NCBI GenBank assembly: GCA_019636675.1
Contig: JAHBXC010000004.1
Coordinates: 1-64,000, forward strand
DNA: 64,000 bases
Reading direction: 5' to 3'
Source: Phycisphaeraceae bacterium
GTDB taxonomy: Bacteria; Planctomycetota; Phycisphaerae; Phycisphaerales; UBA1924
A program made the translations under genes and the position numbers. Numbering within the stretch: the first letter of the stretch is position 1; every line of letters starts with the position of its first letter. Of this stretch, positions 45,476-54,922 are shown in pieces. The notes beneath the pieces were generated by a model. It was not told the DNA's origin. It did not search any database and saw only the letters and a program-made list of their open reading frames with translations.

Positions 45476-46231
45476 ATGTGCACCGTCACGATCATCACGA
45501 CCCCGGACGGCTTCCGCCTGGTGACCAACCGCGACGAGCGGCGCACGCGCCCGCTCGCGATCGCGCCGACCCTGCGCTCGCTCGGCGGTCGGCCCGCGCT
45601 CAGCCCCACCGACCCCCTCGGGGGCGGGACCTGGGTCGCCGCGACCGACGCCGGGCTCGTGTACACCGTGCTTAACGGCAATCCCTCGCCGATGCCGGCG
45701 CTGCCCGCCCGGGAATTGCTGGTCTCGCGCGGGCTGATCATCCCTCGCATCGCCGGCGCGTCGACCATCGCCGAGGCGATCAACCTGACCGAGAACCTGC
45801 CCCTCGAGCGCCTCGCGCCCTTCCGGCTGATCGCGACGGACGGGCGCACGACCGTGGAGGCGTGGTGGGCGCGCGAGACGCTCTCGCTGTCGCGCCGCGG
45901 CGCCGGGCCGTCGTGCTGGGCGTCGAGCGGACTGGGCGACGCGCTGGTTCAGGTGCGCTTGCCGCTGTTCCGCGAGCTCGTCGTGGACGCCGGCGCGACG
46001 CCCGACGCGCAGGACGCCTTCCACCGGCACCAGTGGCCCGACAACACGCGTCTGAGCGTTCGCATGGATCGCGAGGACGCGCGGACCGTCTCGCGCACGA
46101 CGGTCGAGGTCTCCTCGCGCACGCGCGAGGCGCTCGTCCGGTACGAAGATGACCAAGGGGTGCGCACGCTCGCCCTGCCCCTGCGCGCCCACGAGCAGGC
46201 GGCGCATCGCGCCGCGCGAGGGAACGGGTGA
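45476..46231 (+). CDS. NRDE (TANGO2-like) family protein
   Basis: The 251-aa protein begins MCTVTII, with the conserved N-terminal Cys, and carries VTNRDERRTRPLA, the motif that names the family. GGTWVAATDAGLVYTVLNG and a C-terminal DQGVRTLALPL strand follow. This is the fold of TANGO2/Ntn-type proteins, linked in eukaryotes to lipid or heme handling; the bacterial role is unclear. Its TGA overlaps the GTG of the 904-aa fusion (GTGA), so the two are translationally coupled. Confidence 0.88.
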   Translation: MCTVTIITTPDGFRLVTNRDERRTRPLAIAPTLRSLGGRPALSPTDPLGGGTWVAATDAGLVYTVLNGNPSPMPALPARELLVSRGLIIPRIAGASTIAEAINLTENLPLERLAPFRLIATDGRTTVEAWWARETLSLSRRGAGPSCWASSGLGDALVQVRLPLFRELVVDAGATPDAQDAFHRHQWPDNTRLSVRMDREDARTVSRTTVEVSSRTREALVRYEDDQGVRTLALPLRAHEQAAHRAARGNG

Positions 46232-48942
46232 AGCGTCCCCGTCGCAGGAGACGGGGCGGCCTGTTCCGCCCGCCCCGCCGCGGCCGGCGGGTCCTGCGGC
46301 GCGTCCTGCTGCTCTGGGCGCTGCTCCTGACCGTCTCGTGGTTCGTCCGGCTCACGACGCCTTCGCCCTACACGCCCCCTGCCGAAGCCGACGGCGGGGT
46401 TCGTCGATTCGTGCTCACTCCCCAGTTCGATTCTCGCGGCGAGGAGATCGAAGACTCCTCGATGCGCCTCGCGTTCTACCGCTGGGCGGCGGACGAGGAC
46501 GACCGGATCGACGGCAGGCCCCCTGTCATCCTGCTCCACGGGAGCCCGGGCAGCGCCTCCAACATGACCGCGATGGGCGCCGCCCTCGCCGACGAGGGCT
46601 ACGTCGTCTACGCGTTCGACCTGCCCGGGATGGGCATGTCCGAGGGCTGGGTCGAGAGCTTCGGCGCGCGCGCCTGCGCGTCGGCGATCCTCGCGGCGAT
46701 GCACAACCTCGGCATCGATCGCGCGCACCTGGTCGGCTGGTCGTGGAGCGGCGCTGTCGTCACCCGGATGGCGGAGCGCGCGCCGGACCGCGTCGCCTCG
46801 ATGACGCTCATGGGCGCCAGCGTGACCATGGAAGCCGAAGGCACCGGTGATTGGCGCTTCGAGCGCGCGAAGTACGCCATCGGCTACGTCGCCCTCGTCG
46901 TGGCCCCCGAGGCGATCCCCCACTTCGGCTTCCTGGGGACGCTCTCCAGCCGGCACGCGTTCATCCGGAACTTCTGGGACACCAACCTGCGCCCCATGGC
47001 GCGCGTCCTCGCGAGCGTCGAGACCCCCACCCTTATCGTCCACGGGCGCGACGACATCCTCGTCCCAGCGTGGGGCGCCGAACTCCATCACTCCCTTGCG
47101 CCCAACAGCCGTCTCGTGGTGCTCGACGCCGGGCATTTCCTGCCCATCCCCGAGCCCTACGGCCAGCTGGGCGAGACCGTCGCCCACCTGCTCCCCTTCC
47201 TCCTGCGCCACGACGAGCCGGGGATCCCGGCGCTCACCGGCATCGCCGACTTCTCGCCCGTGAACCGCTCGACCGTGACGGACATGGGCATGGTCCACGT
47301 CTCGCGCTCGATGCACTGGGCGCTGATCATCCTTCTCATCATCGTCGCGACCTTCATCAGCGAGGACGCGACGGTCATCGCTGTCGGCCTCGCGATCGCG
47401 CACGGGCAGATCGACCCCTTCGTCGGGCTGATCGGGTGCTTCCTGGGCATCCTGATCGGCGACGGCGGCCTGTGGGCGCTGGGCCGGTTCGTGGGGCGGC
47501 GCGCGCTGAGCTGGCCGATCGTGCGCGCCTGGGTCCCCGAAGCGTCGCTCGACCGCTGGGGACGCTGGTTCGACCGACACTCCATCGCCGCGGTCTTCGT
47601 CGCGCGCGCCTTCCCGGGCACGCGCGTGCCGACCTATTTCGCGGCCGGGCTGCTCTCCAAGCGGGCCCACGGCTTCCTGCTCTGGGCGACGCTGGCGGTC
47701 CTCATCTGGACGCCCCTGCTGCTCACGATGGTCATCCTCGTCGGCCCCAGACTCGTCGACGCCGTCGAGCGCGTGCTGGGCGGGCCCGTCGCGATCGTCG
47801 CGGTCATCGTCTTCCTGCTCATCGTCTACCGGGTGCTGACCTACGCCTTCACGTGGACCGGGCGACGGAGGCTGCTCGCCGACGCGCTGCGCATCGGGCG
47901 CCCCGAGTTCTGGCCCTCCTTCGTGTTCTATCTCCCGCTGGTCCCCTGGATCGCCCTCCAGGCGCTGCGCCGAGGCGGGCCGATGACCTTTACCTGCGTC
48001 AACCCCGGCATCCCCCACGGGGGCGGCGTCGTGGGCGAGTCGAAAATGCACATCTTCCGCGCCCTCGCCGGCGCGAGCGACCGACTCATCCCGACCGCGT
48101 ACATCGACGCAGGGCCCAGCGCGTCGGAGCGCGCCGACCTCGTCGCCCGGCTCGTGCGCGAGGACCCGACCCTCGGGGACTACCCCGTCATCCTGAAGCC
48201 CAACGAGGCCCAGCGCGGGCACGGGTTCAAGGTCATCCGCAACCGCGAAGACGCGCACCGCTACTTCGAATCGATGACCCGCGCCGCCCTGCTCCAGGCC
48301 TATCACCCCGGCCCCTTCGAGGCCGGCGTCCTCTGGAAGCGCGAGCCCGGCGAGGAGCACGGTCGCGTCTTCTCCGTCACGAAAAAGGTCTTCCCCATCA
48401 TCGAGGGCGACGGCGAGTCCACCCTCGAGCGCCTCATCTGGAAGCACCCGCGCTTCATGATGCAGGCCGATCTCTTCCTGAAGCGCTACGACGCCGAGCG
48501 CGACCGCGTCCTGGGCAAGGGCGAGAAGATGCGCATCGCCATCGCCGGCAACCACTGCCAGGGCACGATGTTCGTCGACGGCGCCGACCTCATCACCCCC
48601 GAGTTCGAGCGCGCGATCGACGAGGTCGCGACCTGCTTCGAAGGCCGGGGCCTCGACTTCGGACGCTTCGACATCCGCTACGCCAGCGAAGACGACCTGC
48701 GCGCCGGGCTGGGGTTCAAGATCATCGAGCTCAACGGCACGATGTCCGAGTCGACCAACATCTACGACCCGAGCAAGCCCGTCTGGTGGGCCTACAAGAT
48801 CCTCCTGCGCCAGTGGGACGCGCTCTACCGGATCGGGGGCGCCAGGCGACGGGCCGGGGTCCGCCCCATGACCATCCGGGAGCTGATCCGGACCGCCGCC
48901 GAGCACTATCGGGGACGCCCGGGATCCTCGGTCGCCGATTGA
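46228..48942 (+). CDS. Alpha/beta hydrolase - DedA/VTT membrane domain - ATP-grasp fusion
   Basis: The 904-aa protein has three distinct parts. An Arg-rich start and one helix (about 24-40) lead to an alpha/beta hydrolase: VILLHGSPGSASN, nucleophile elbow VGWSWSGA (Ser172), acid in HGRDDILVP (Asp275) and DAGHF (His303). Residues about 360-545 are a DedA/SNARE-associated (VTT) membrane domain with FISEDATVIAVGLA and VARAFPGTRVPTYFAAG. Residues about 585-880 are an ATP-grasp ligase domain: YPVILKPNEAQRGHGFKVI, FPIIEGDGESTLERLI and FKIIELNGTMSESTN. It is probably membrane-bound and involved in lipid or cell-wall remodelling (inference). GTG 46228 overlaps the NRDE stop. Confidence 0.9.
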   Translation: MKRPRRRRRGGLFRPPRRGRRVLRRVLLLWALLLTVSWFVRLTTPSPYTPPAEADGGVRRFVLTPQFDSRGEEIEDSSMRLAFYRWAADEDDRIDGRPPVILLHGSPGSASNMTAMGAALADEGYVVYAFDLPGMGMSEGWVESFGARACASAILAAMHNLGIDRAHLVGWSWSGAVVTRMAERAPDRVASMTLMGASVTMEAEGTGDWRFERAKYAIGYVALVVAPEAIPHFGFLGTLSSRHAFIRNFWDTNLRPMARVLASVETPTLIVHGRDDILVPAWGAELHHSLAPNSRLVVLDAGHFLPIPEPYGQLGETVAHLLPFLLRHDEPGIPALTGIADFSPVNRSTVTDMGMVHVSRSMHWALIILLIIVATFISEDATVIAVGLAIAHGQIDPFVGLIGCFLGILIGDGGLWALGRFVGRRALSWPIVRAWVPEASLDRWGRWFDRHSIAAVFVARAFPGTRVPTYFAAGLLSKRAHGFLLWATLAVLIWTPLLLTMVILVGPRLVDAVERVLGGPVAIVAVIVFLLIVYRVLTYAFTWTGRRRLLADALRIGRPEFWPSFVFYLPLVPWIALQALRRGGPMTFTCVNPGIPHGGGVVGESKMHIFRALAGASDRLIPTAYIDAGPSASERADLVARLVREDPTLGDYPVILKPNEAQRGHGFKVIRNREDAHRYFESMTRAALLQAYHPGPFEAGVLWKREPGEEHGRVFSVTKKVFPIIEGDGESTLERLIWKHPRFMMQADLFLKRYDAERDRVLGKGEKMRIAIAGNHCQGTMFVDGADLITPEFERAIDEVATCFEGRGLDFGRFDIRYASEDDLRAGLGFKIIELNGTMSESTNIYDPSKPVWWAYKILLRQWDALYRIGGARRRAGVRPMTIRELIRTAAEHYRGRPGSSVAD

Positions 48943-49020
48943 CGCTCGGGCCGGTTTGGGCGAACATGTCGTGCCGACCACGCGTAGGTTCGTGCGCGTC
49001 CCAGCCCTGGAGCAGCCCCG

Positions 49021-49422
49021 ATGCCCGTGGAGATGGAACTCTCCCGAATCCTGATCCGCGAGCTCAATGACTACCAGATCATCGAGCTGCGCGAAGTCGA
49101 GGGCGACCGCTCGTTCCCGATCGTCATCGGACTGCCCGAGGCGCAGGCGATCGACCGGCGCCTCAAGGGCATCGAGATCAAGCGCCCCCAGACCCACGAC
49201 CTGCTCGCCCACATCATCGAGACCATGGGCGGGACGCTCGACTCCATCTCCATCAACGACCTCGCCGAGCACACCTTCTTCGCGTCCCTCAACATCCGGC
49301 AGAACGGCCAGACCCTCAATGTCGACTGCCGCCCGAGCGACGCGATCGCGCTGGGCGTCGCCGCGGGAGTCCCCATCTTCGTCGCCGAGCATGTCCTCGA
49401 CGCCGCGATCAAGGACGCCTGA
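49021..49422 (+). CDS. Bifunctional nuclease family protein
   Basis: The 133-aa protein is a single BFN (DUF151) domain: VFPIVIGL-like FPIVIGLPEAQAIDRRL, RPQTHDLLAHIIETMGG, INDLAEHTFFASL and VDCRPSDAIALGVAAGVPIFV. The family includes plant nucleases with DNase and RNase activity, and bacterial members fused to UVR domains. This copy is stand-alone. It lies 10 bp before truD on the same strand and is likely co-transcribed. Start at ATG 49021 (MPVEME). Confidence 0.93.
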   Translation: MPVEMELSRILIRELNDYQIIELREVEGDRSFPIVIGLPEAQAIDRRLKGIEIKRPQTHDLLAHIIETMGGTLDSISINDLAEHTFFASLNIRQNGQTLNVDCRPSDAIALGVAAGVPIFVAEHVLDAAIKDA

Positions 49423-49432
49423 TCCCCCAACC

Positions 49433-50719
49433 GTGGACAGCGCACCAACCATCCCGGGCGTGACCTGCGGCTATCTCACCGCCGACCTTCGCGGCGTCGG
49501 GGGCGTCATCAAGGCGCGCCCCGAGGACTTCCTCGTCGACGAGGAGCCCCTCTACCAGCCCTGCGGCGAGGGCGAGCACATCTACCTCTACATCGAGAAG
49601 CGCGACCTCACCACGCCCCAGGCCGCGGAGATCCTCGCGAAGCACTTCGGCGTCGAACGGCGCGCCGTCGGGTACGCGGGCCTCAAGGACAAGCGCGCGA
49701 TCACGCGCCAAGTGTTCAGCGTGCACACGCCCGGCAGGTCGTTCGAGGAGTTCCCCGAGCTCGCCCACCCGCGCATGGCCACCCTCTGGGCAGACATGCA
49801 CACGAACAAGCTCCGGCTCGGGCACCTGCGCGCGAACCGGTTCTCCATCCGCGTGCGCGCCGTGCGCGCCGTCGACGTGCGCGCCGCGATCGCGATCGTC
49901 GAGCGCCTCGAGCGCTCGGGCGTGCCCAACCTCGCCGGCGAGCAGCGTTTCGGCGCTCGCGCCAACAACCACCTGCTCGGGCGCCACGAGGCCTCCGGCG
50001 ACTCGCGCGCCCTGCTCGACGAGCTGCTGGGCGCCCACGGGGTCGACGACGGGCAGGGCTCGCTGCGCGACGCGCGCGAGGCGTACGCACGCAGAGACTA
50101 CGACGCGGCGCTCGGGGCCACGCCGCGCGAGATGGAGGCCGAGCTGGCCGCCCTCCGCTCGCTCGTGCGCCACGGCGACCCCGACCGCGCCGCGCGCGCG
50201 ATCCCGCGCCGGCTCCGCCAGTTCTGGGTCAACGCGCTCCAGAGCTGGGCGTTCAACCGCGTGGTCTCCGGTCGGATCGAGCGGGGCGAGTTCGATCGGA
50301 TCCTCCCGGGCGATCTGGCCTGGAAGCACGACAACGGCGCGGTGTTCCGCGTCGACGACGCGCTCGCGCAGGACCCGCAGACCCGCGCTCGCGCCGAGCG
50401 CTTCGAGATCAGCGCGTCCGGCCCGCTGTGGGGCCCGAAGATGACGCGCGCGCACGGCGCTGTCGATCGCGCCGAGATGGACGCGCTCGGCGAGCTCGGC
50501 GTCACGCTCGACCAGATCGCCGAGTGGGAGCGACGCTCCGGCTGCGAGGCCCCCGGGGCCAGACGGGCGATCCGCGCGCCGCTCGTCGATCCCGAGGCCG
50601 AAGGCGGCGCCGACGAGCACGGCGAGTATGTCCGCGTGGCCTTCGAGCTGCCCCCCGGCGCCTTCGCGACGATCGCGCTGCGCGAGATCATGAAGCCCGA
50701 GACCGCTACTCGATCGTGA
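49433..50719 (+). CDS. truD: tRNA pseudouridine synthase D
   Basis: The 428-aa enzyme makes pseudouridine 13 in tRNA-Glu. It has GVIKARPEDFLVDEEPLYQP, VGYAGLKDKRAITRQVFSV with the catalytic Asp in GLKDK (about residue 86), LGHLRANRFSIRVR, the NLAGEQRFG motif and RLRQFWVNALQSWAFNRVVS. The length exceeds that of E. coli TruD (349 aa) through a longer insertion between motifs. The start is GTG 49433 (VDSAPT), 10 bp after the bifunctional nuclease stop. It overlaps the convergent minus-strand gene by 14 bp. Confidence 0.95.
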   Translation: MDSAPTIPGVTCGYLTADLRGVGGVIKARPEDFLVDEEPLYQPCGEGEHIYLYIEKRDLTTPQAAEILAKHFGVERRAVGYAGLKDKRAITRQVFSVHTPGRSFEEFPELAHPRMATLWADMHTNKLRLGHLRANRFSIRVRAVRAVDVRAAIAIVERLERSGVPNLAGEQRFGARANNHLLGRHEASGDSRALLDELLGAHGVDDGQGSLRDAREAYARRDYDAALGATPREMEAELAALRSLVRHGDPDRAARAIPRRLRQFWVNALQSWAFNRVVSGRIERGEFDRILPGDLAWKHDNGAVFRVDDALAQDPQTRARAERFEISASGPLWGPKMTRAHGAVDRAEMDALGELGVTLDQIAEWERRSGCEAPGARRAIRAPLVDPEAEGGADEHGEYVRVAFELPPGAFATIALREIMKPETATRS

Positions 50720-53501
50720 CGCTCTTGTTCAGACGCCCGGCGCCGTCGATCTCGATCAGCCCGACGCGCACGCGCTGCCCGCGCAGCCGGGCCGCGCCGT
50801 CGCGATAGGTGAACCGCAGCACGGTCGACTGCCCCGGCCCCAGCGCGCTCACCGGGGCCTGCTCGCGCGCGTACCCCGGCGCGACGGCGAACGCGCGGAG
50901 CGTCGCCGCCCGATCGCCCTGGTTCACGATCGACACGGTAATCAGCAGGTCCGTCGGCTCGCCCGCCTCGTTGCGCACGAACGAGTAGGTCGGCGTCATC
51001 TGCAGCGTCGAGAGCCCGATCTCGAGCGGCGCCGACACGCGCAGCACCGGGTACTCCCGGATCGCGTTCAGCTCGACCTCCGCGACGACGGTGCGCAGGC
51101 CCGCCTCTTCCGCCAGCCCGAAGGACAGCTCGACCGGCAGGCGCTGCTCGCCCCCGGGCGGGATGTTGAACGCGAACAGACGGGGCTCGATCTTCCAGCG
51201 GTCCGGCGCGGGCTCGGCGATGCGCAGCCGGCCGCTGATCCCGGCCGGGAAGGGGTTGCGCAGCACGACATCGACCTGGTGCACCGTCGCTTCGGCCGGG
51301 ATGAAGGGCGGGTCGATCGCGAACCCTGCGCGGAAGAGCGCGAGGTCCACGTCGACGCCCTCGATGAACACCGGGGTCTCGGTCAGCGGGATCGTGTGCA
51401 CGCCGTCGACCAGCCCGACGGTGCGCGTGTTGCCGAAGGGGTCGATGACCCGGACGGGGTCGGCGCCGAGGTACGTCCGGATGACGGCGCTGGCCTCGGG
51501 GGCAGCGTCGTTCCAGGCGAGCAGCGCGCCCTCGCGCGCGCTCGTGGTGGCGGACTTGAGGATCATCGCCGTCATCCCGTCGGCGACCGGCAGGTCGGCG
51601 ACGATCCGCCGTCCCCCCAGTCGCTCGACGATCTGGCGCCAGGCGGCCAGCGTGGGCTCGGGCGCGGCGCTCGTGGATGCGTGTCGCCCGACGCCCTCGC
51701 GCGTGGTCCAGTTGGCGTCGATCGCGATGCGCTGCGCGCCGGCCTTCCACGCGTAGGCGGCCCGCTTCACCAGCTCGATCACGCCGGCGCGCCGGCCGTA
51801 CACCGCCGCGTCGGGGGGCTCGATGACCATCGTGGCTTCGACCCGTCTCCCCCAGTAGCGCACGTACTCCTCAACCGCCTCCAGACGCACGGAGGGCGGC
51901 AGCGTCACCGTGACGGCGCCGCGACCCGCGATGCGGTCGTCGATCGATTGCTCGGCGCGCCACGGGACCGCGACCTCCACGCTCGGGACCAGGCGACCGA
52001 GCTCGCGCCGGACGCTCTCGAGCTCGCCGGCGAGCTTGGGGCGCCAGAACGGGTACGCCTCGCCGGTGCGCCCGACCTGCCAGCGCGACACGCGCTGGCC
52101 GAAGCGGTCGAGGATCGCGTTGAGGTACAGGGTCCAGGGCGGGACCGCGCCCAGGGGCGTGGTCCAGCCCAGCAGCTCCATCGGCTCGCGAACGTCGATC
52201 TGCAGGATCTCGGCGAGTTCGTCGGGAACCCCGGTGACCGTGAAGGTCAGGTGGATGCCCCGGTCGAGGAGCGACTGCACGATCGGATCGATCCGGCGCG
52301 CGAAGGAGCGCACCTCGTAGGAGGTGATCGAGCGGTCGAGCACCGCCATCTGCACCGCGCCCACCCCGACACGGCTCGCCAGTTCGGGCAGCGCGTCCAG
52401 CTGCTCGCGCGGCACCTGCTCGGCGATCAGCGAGAACCGCTCGGCTTCGGGCCCGCGGCTGCGCAGGGTCGGGGGCGTCCACAGGAAGTCGAGGTACGAC
52501 CGCGCGACGAGCTCGCCGTCGCCGGCGTGCAGTTCGAGCACGGCGCGCCCCCAGCCGAAGCCCGGCAGCGTCGGCGACCACGAGAACGCCTCCCCGCCCG
52601 GCGAGAGCGTCTTGCGCATCGTCGCGACGCGCGCGCCCTCCATGTCGTAGACCGTCATCGTCGCGCGCAGCGACTCGCCGGTCAGGTCGCGGACGCGCGC
52701 CTGGATCACGGGCGTCTCGGGCGCGCTGAGGATGTTCGCCCGCGACGCAGTCGCCAGCTCGACGCGAGGGAGCTGGTTCACGACCACGTCGTCGAACCAC
52801 GCCGCCCCTCGCACATCCTCGTGCCAGACGCGGTTCGCGAAGACCGGATCGTCCTCGCGCGGGGCCTCGTGCCCCAGCTCGCGCCGTCGCGCGCGGTCGA
52901 GCTCACGCGGCTGCAAGAGCTCGAGATCGATCTGGATCCACGCCGCTCGCTCGTGCACGCCGCGCAGCTCCGCCTGCACGAACGCCCACTCCCCGCTCGA
53001 GCGCACCACGCGCGTCGACGCCTCGCCCCCGGGGATGGGCTGGCGCCGATCGTCGAGGAACCGCGCGACCAGGCGCGCCCCGGATCGCGACAGCCCCTCG
53101 GTCTGGATCCGTGCGGTCACCACGTAGTCCGCGCCGGGGATCGCGGCGATCACGCCCGGCGACAAACGCAGCGATGCGCTGCCGCCCTCGGTCGGGACCT
53201 TCACCGAAAACTGCCCCGAGAACGCGCGCGACTCGTCGAACGACGCCTTGTTCCACGCCGGGAACCCGGGACGGTCACGCGCAGGGGGGTTGTGCTGCGC
53301 GCGCACCCAGTACTGCGGCACTTCCTCGGCGTTGAAGTCCTGCTCCTCGAAATCAAACACCCGCACGACCCGCTGAGACGCCACCGGGGCGTCGTCGAGC
53401 GGCTGGGCCGACGCAAGCCCAGCCAGCGCGCACCACAGCGCCGGCGTGAAGACGCCTCCATGCCGGCGCGTACGCCAAGCGGTCCCGGGTCGTCGGGGCA
53501 T
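50706..53501 (-). CDS. Large secreted protein of unknown function
   Basis: The 931-aa protein has a twin-Arg-like start (MPRRPGTAWRTRRHGG) and a signal segment ending ASAQP. N-terminal beta regions resemble carbohydrate-binding modules (VRVFDFEEQDFNAEEVPQYW, residues about 45-220). The middle (about 350-700) has a TIM-barrel-like pattern, including VSRWQVGRTGEAYPFW and ERLGGRRIVADLPVADG, like glycoside hydrolase clan A proteins, though no catalytic acid pair can be assigned with confidence. The C-terminal 200 residues are Ig-like beta domains. It is probably an extracellular polysaccharide-active protein (inference). The start ATG 53501 is supported by the signal peptide. Confidence 0.72.
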   Translation of the reverse strand: MPRRPGTAWRTRRHGGVFTPALWCALAGLASAQPLDDAPVASQRVVRVFDFEEQDFNAEEVPQYWVRAQHNPPARDRPGFPAWNKASFDESRAFSGQFSVKVPTEGGSASLRLSPGVIAAIPGADYVVTARIQTEGLSRSGARLVARFLDDRRQPIPGGEASTRVVRSSGEWAFVQAELRGVHERAAWIQIDLELLQPRELDRARRRELGHEAPREDDPVFANRVWHEDVRGAAWFDDVVVNQLPRVELATASRANILSAPETPVIQARVRDLTGESLRATMTVYDMEGARVATMRKTLSPGGEAFSWSPTLPGFGWGRAVLELHAGDGELVARSYLDFLWTPPTLRSRGPEAERFSLIAEQVPREQLDALPELASRVGVGAVQMAVLDRSITSYEVRSFARRIDPIVQSLLDRGIHLTFTVTGVPDELAEILQIDVREPMELLGWTTPLGAVPPWTLYLNAILDRFGQRVSRWQVGRTGEAYPFWRPKLAGELESVRRELGRLVPSVEVAVPWRAEQSIDDRIAGRGAVTVTLPPSVRLEAVEEYVRYWGRRVEATMVIEPPDAAVYGRRAGVIELVKRAAYAWKAGAQRIAIDANWTTREGVGRHASTSAAPEPTLAAWRQIVERLGGRRIVADLPVADGMTAMILKSATTSAREGALLAWNDAAPEASAVIRTYLGADPVRVIDPFGNTRTVGLVDGVHTIPLTETPVFIEGVDVDLALFRAGFAIDPPFIPAEATVHQVDVVLRNPFPAGISGRLRIAEPAPDRWKIEPRLFAFNIPPGGEQRLPVELSFGLAEEAGLRTVVAEVELNAIREYPVLRVSAPLEIGLSTLQMTPTYSFVRNEAGEPTDLLITVSIVNQGDRAATLRAFAVAPGYAREQAPVSALGPGQSTVLRFTYRDGAARLRGQRVRVGLIEIDGAGRLNKSVTIE

Positions 53502-53598
53502 ACGGGTTCTATCGACCCGGCGGGCGCCGCCGGTCCAACACCCGCGCCGGTTCGGCCCGACAGCAGGAACGGGGGCCTGGGGCCGGGGGCCGGGGCGA

Positions 53599-54858
53599 TC
53601 AGTCGTCGATGTCGAGGGTGGGGCGCGAGCGGAAGACCGCGACGGTCGCGGTGTGCCCGTGCAGGAACACCTGATCGCCCACGGGGCCGATCTCCCCCGC
53701 CGCGAAGAAGCCGGCGAGCGGGGCCGGGTTGCCTGCGCCGTCGAGAACGGCGCGGCTGACTGCCCGCGCGTCGTGGTGAACCGTGGGGAACAGGCGCGTG
53801 CCGCGCCCGTTGCACGAGATAAGCAGCGACCCCAGCGCCGGCCCGTGAAGGGGCTGGGTGCTGAGCAGCAGCTGCAGGTCTTCGCTCGCCGTCTTGGCGT
53901 CGCGGACATGGAACTGGACGGTCTGCCCGACGCGCACGAGGTCGGCGACGGCGAGCGCCCCGCGCTCTTGCTCGACGCCCACCACGTTGCGGATCAGGAA
54001 GTCGCCCCTCCCAAACCGCGGCTTGTACTCGTTGATCACGCGCCCCACGAACAGCCCGCGCTCCAGGAGTTGGCGGTCCTCGGTCGAGAGCCCCTCGATG
54101 GTCTCGTGGATCACCTCCAGCGCCTTGCGACCCCCCAGCCGGAAGATGATGTTGCGCTTCGCTTCGGTCACGAGCCAGGGCTGACCGACCGGGCGGCAGC
54201 CCTGCGACACGATGAAATCCACGCCCACCTGCCCGCTGATCACCGCGCCGATCGCGCCGGTGCGAGACAGGCGTTTGTTGATCACCAGCCCGTTCGCGCC
54301 GGGCGTGTTCCCGGCGCTGGCCAGCCCGCCCATGATCGGCGCACGCCTGCGGCCGAGCGTCTGCGTGCACATCGACGAGAGCGCCGGCAGCAGACGCACC
54401 ATCGGCACGCTGAACGGATCGGCGAAGAGCACGATCGCGCGCAGCGAATCGTCCACGCCCAGGGCGGCGGCCATCGCGTCGCCGATGCTCGGGTCGTCGT
54501 CGTCTGTCAGCGCGGGCAGATCTTCAGAGGTGAATGTCTTGACGCTCGCCCCCGGCAGTCTCGCCGCGAACAGCGAGACCCCCGGCTTGCCCTCCAGCTC
54601 CTGCGCGCCGGCGATCACCGCTTCCCCCGAGACAGCGAGCACGGCGCCCGGGTTCATCCGCCGGTGGATCACGTCGCCGATCGCCCCCATCAGCTGCGCG
54701 TGGTGCTGCGACGCGAACGCGAACACCAGGTCGGCGTCTCCCCCCTCGCCCAGCGCCGCGACCGCCTTGTCGCAGGCGAGTTCGACCGCGGCGACGGCGT
54801 CCGGGTTGTCGGACACGCCGCCGGCGACGGAATACACGCTGGGAACGCCTTGGCTCAT
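53599..54858 (-). CDS. FIST domain signalling protein
   Basis: The 419-aa cytoplasmic protein has an N-terminal FIST region (DLVFAFASQHHAQLMGAIGD, VIHRRMNPGAVLAVSGEAVI) and a FIST_C region (LLLSTQPLHGPALGSLLISC, NGRGTRLF, APLAGFFAAGEIGPVGDQVF-like FFAAGEIGPVG). FIST domains are proposed to sense small molecules, possibly amino acids, in signal transduction. There is no attached output domain and no kinase gene nearby. Start at MSQGVPSV (ATG 54858). Confidence 0.88.
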   Translation of the reverse strand: MSQGVPSVYSVAGGVSDNPDAVAAVELACDKAVAALGEGGDADLVFAFASQHHAQLMGAIGDVIHRRMNPGAVLAVSGEAVIAGAQELEGKPGVSLFAARLPGASVKTFTSEDLPALTDDDDPSIGDAMAAALGVDDSLRAIVLFADPFSVPMVRLLPALSSMCTQTLGRRRAPIMGGLASAGNTPGANGLVINKRLSRTGAIGAVISGQVGVDFIVSQGCRPVGQPWLVTEAKRNIIFRLGGRKALEVIHETIEGLSTEDRQLLERGLFVGRVINEYKPRFGRGDFLIRNVVGVEQERGALAVADLVRVGQTVQFHVRDAKTASEDLQLLLSTQPLHGPALGSLLISCNGRGTRLFPTVHHDARAVSRAVLDGAGNPAPLAGFFAAGEIGPVGDQVFLHGHTATVAVFRSRPTLDIDD

Positions 54859-54922
54859 CTCGCGGCGAGTATACGAAGCAGGAGGCGGTGCGTGTTCCCC
54901 GGGGCGGCCGAGGCGGCCCGGT

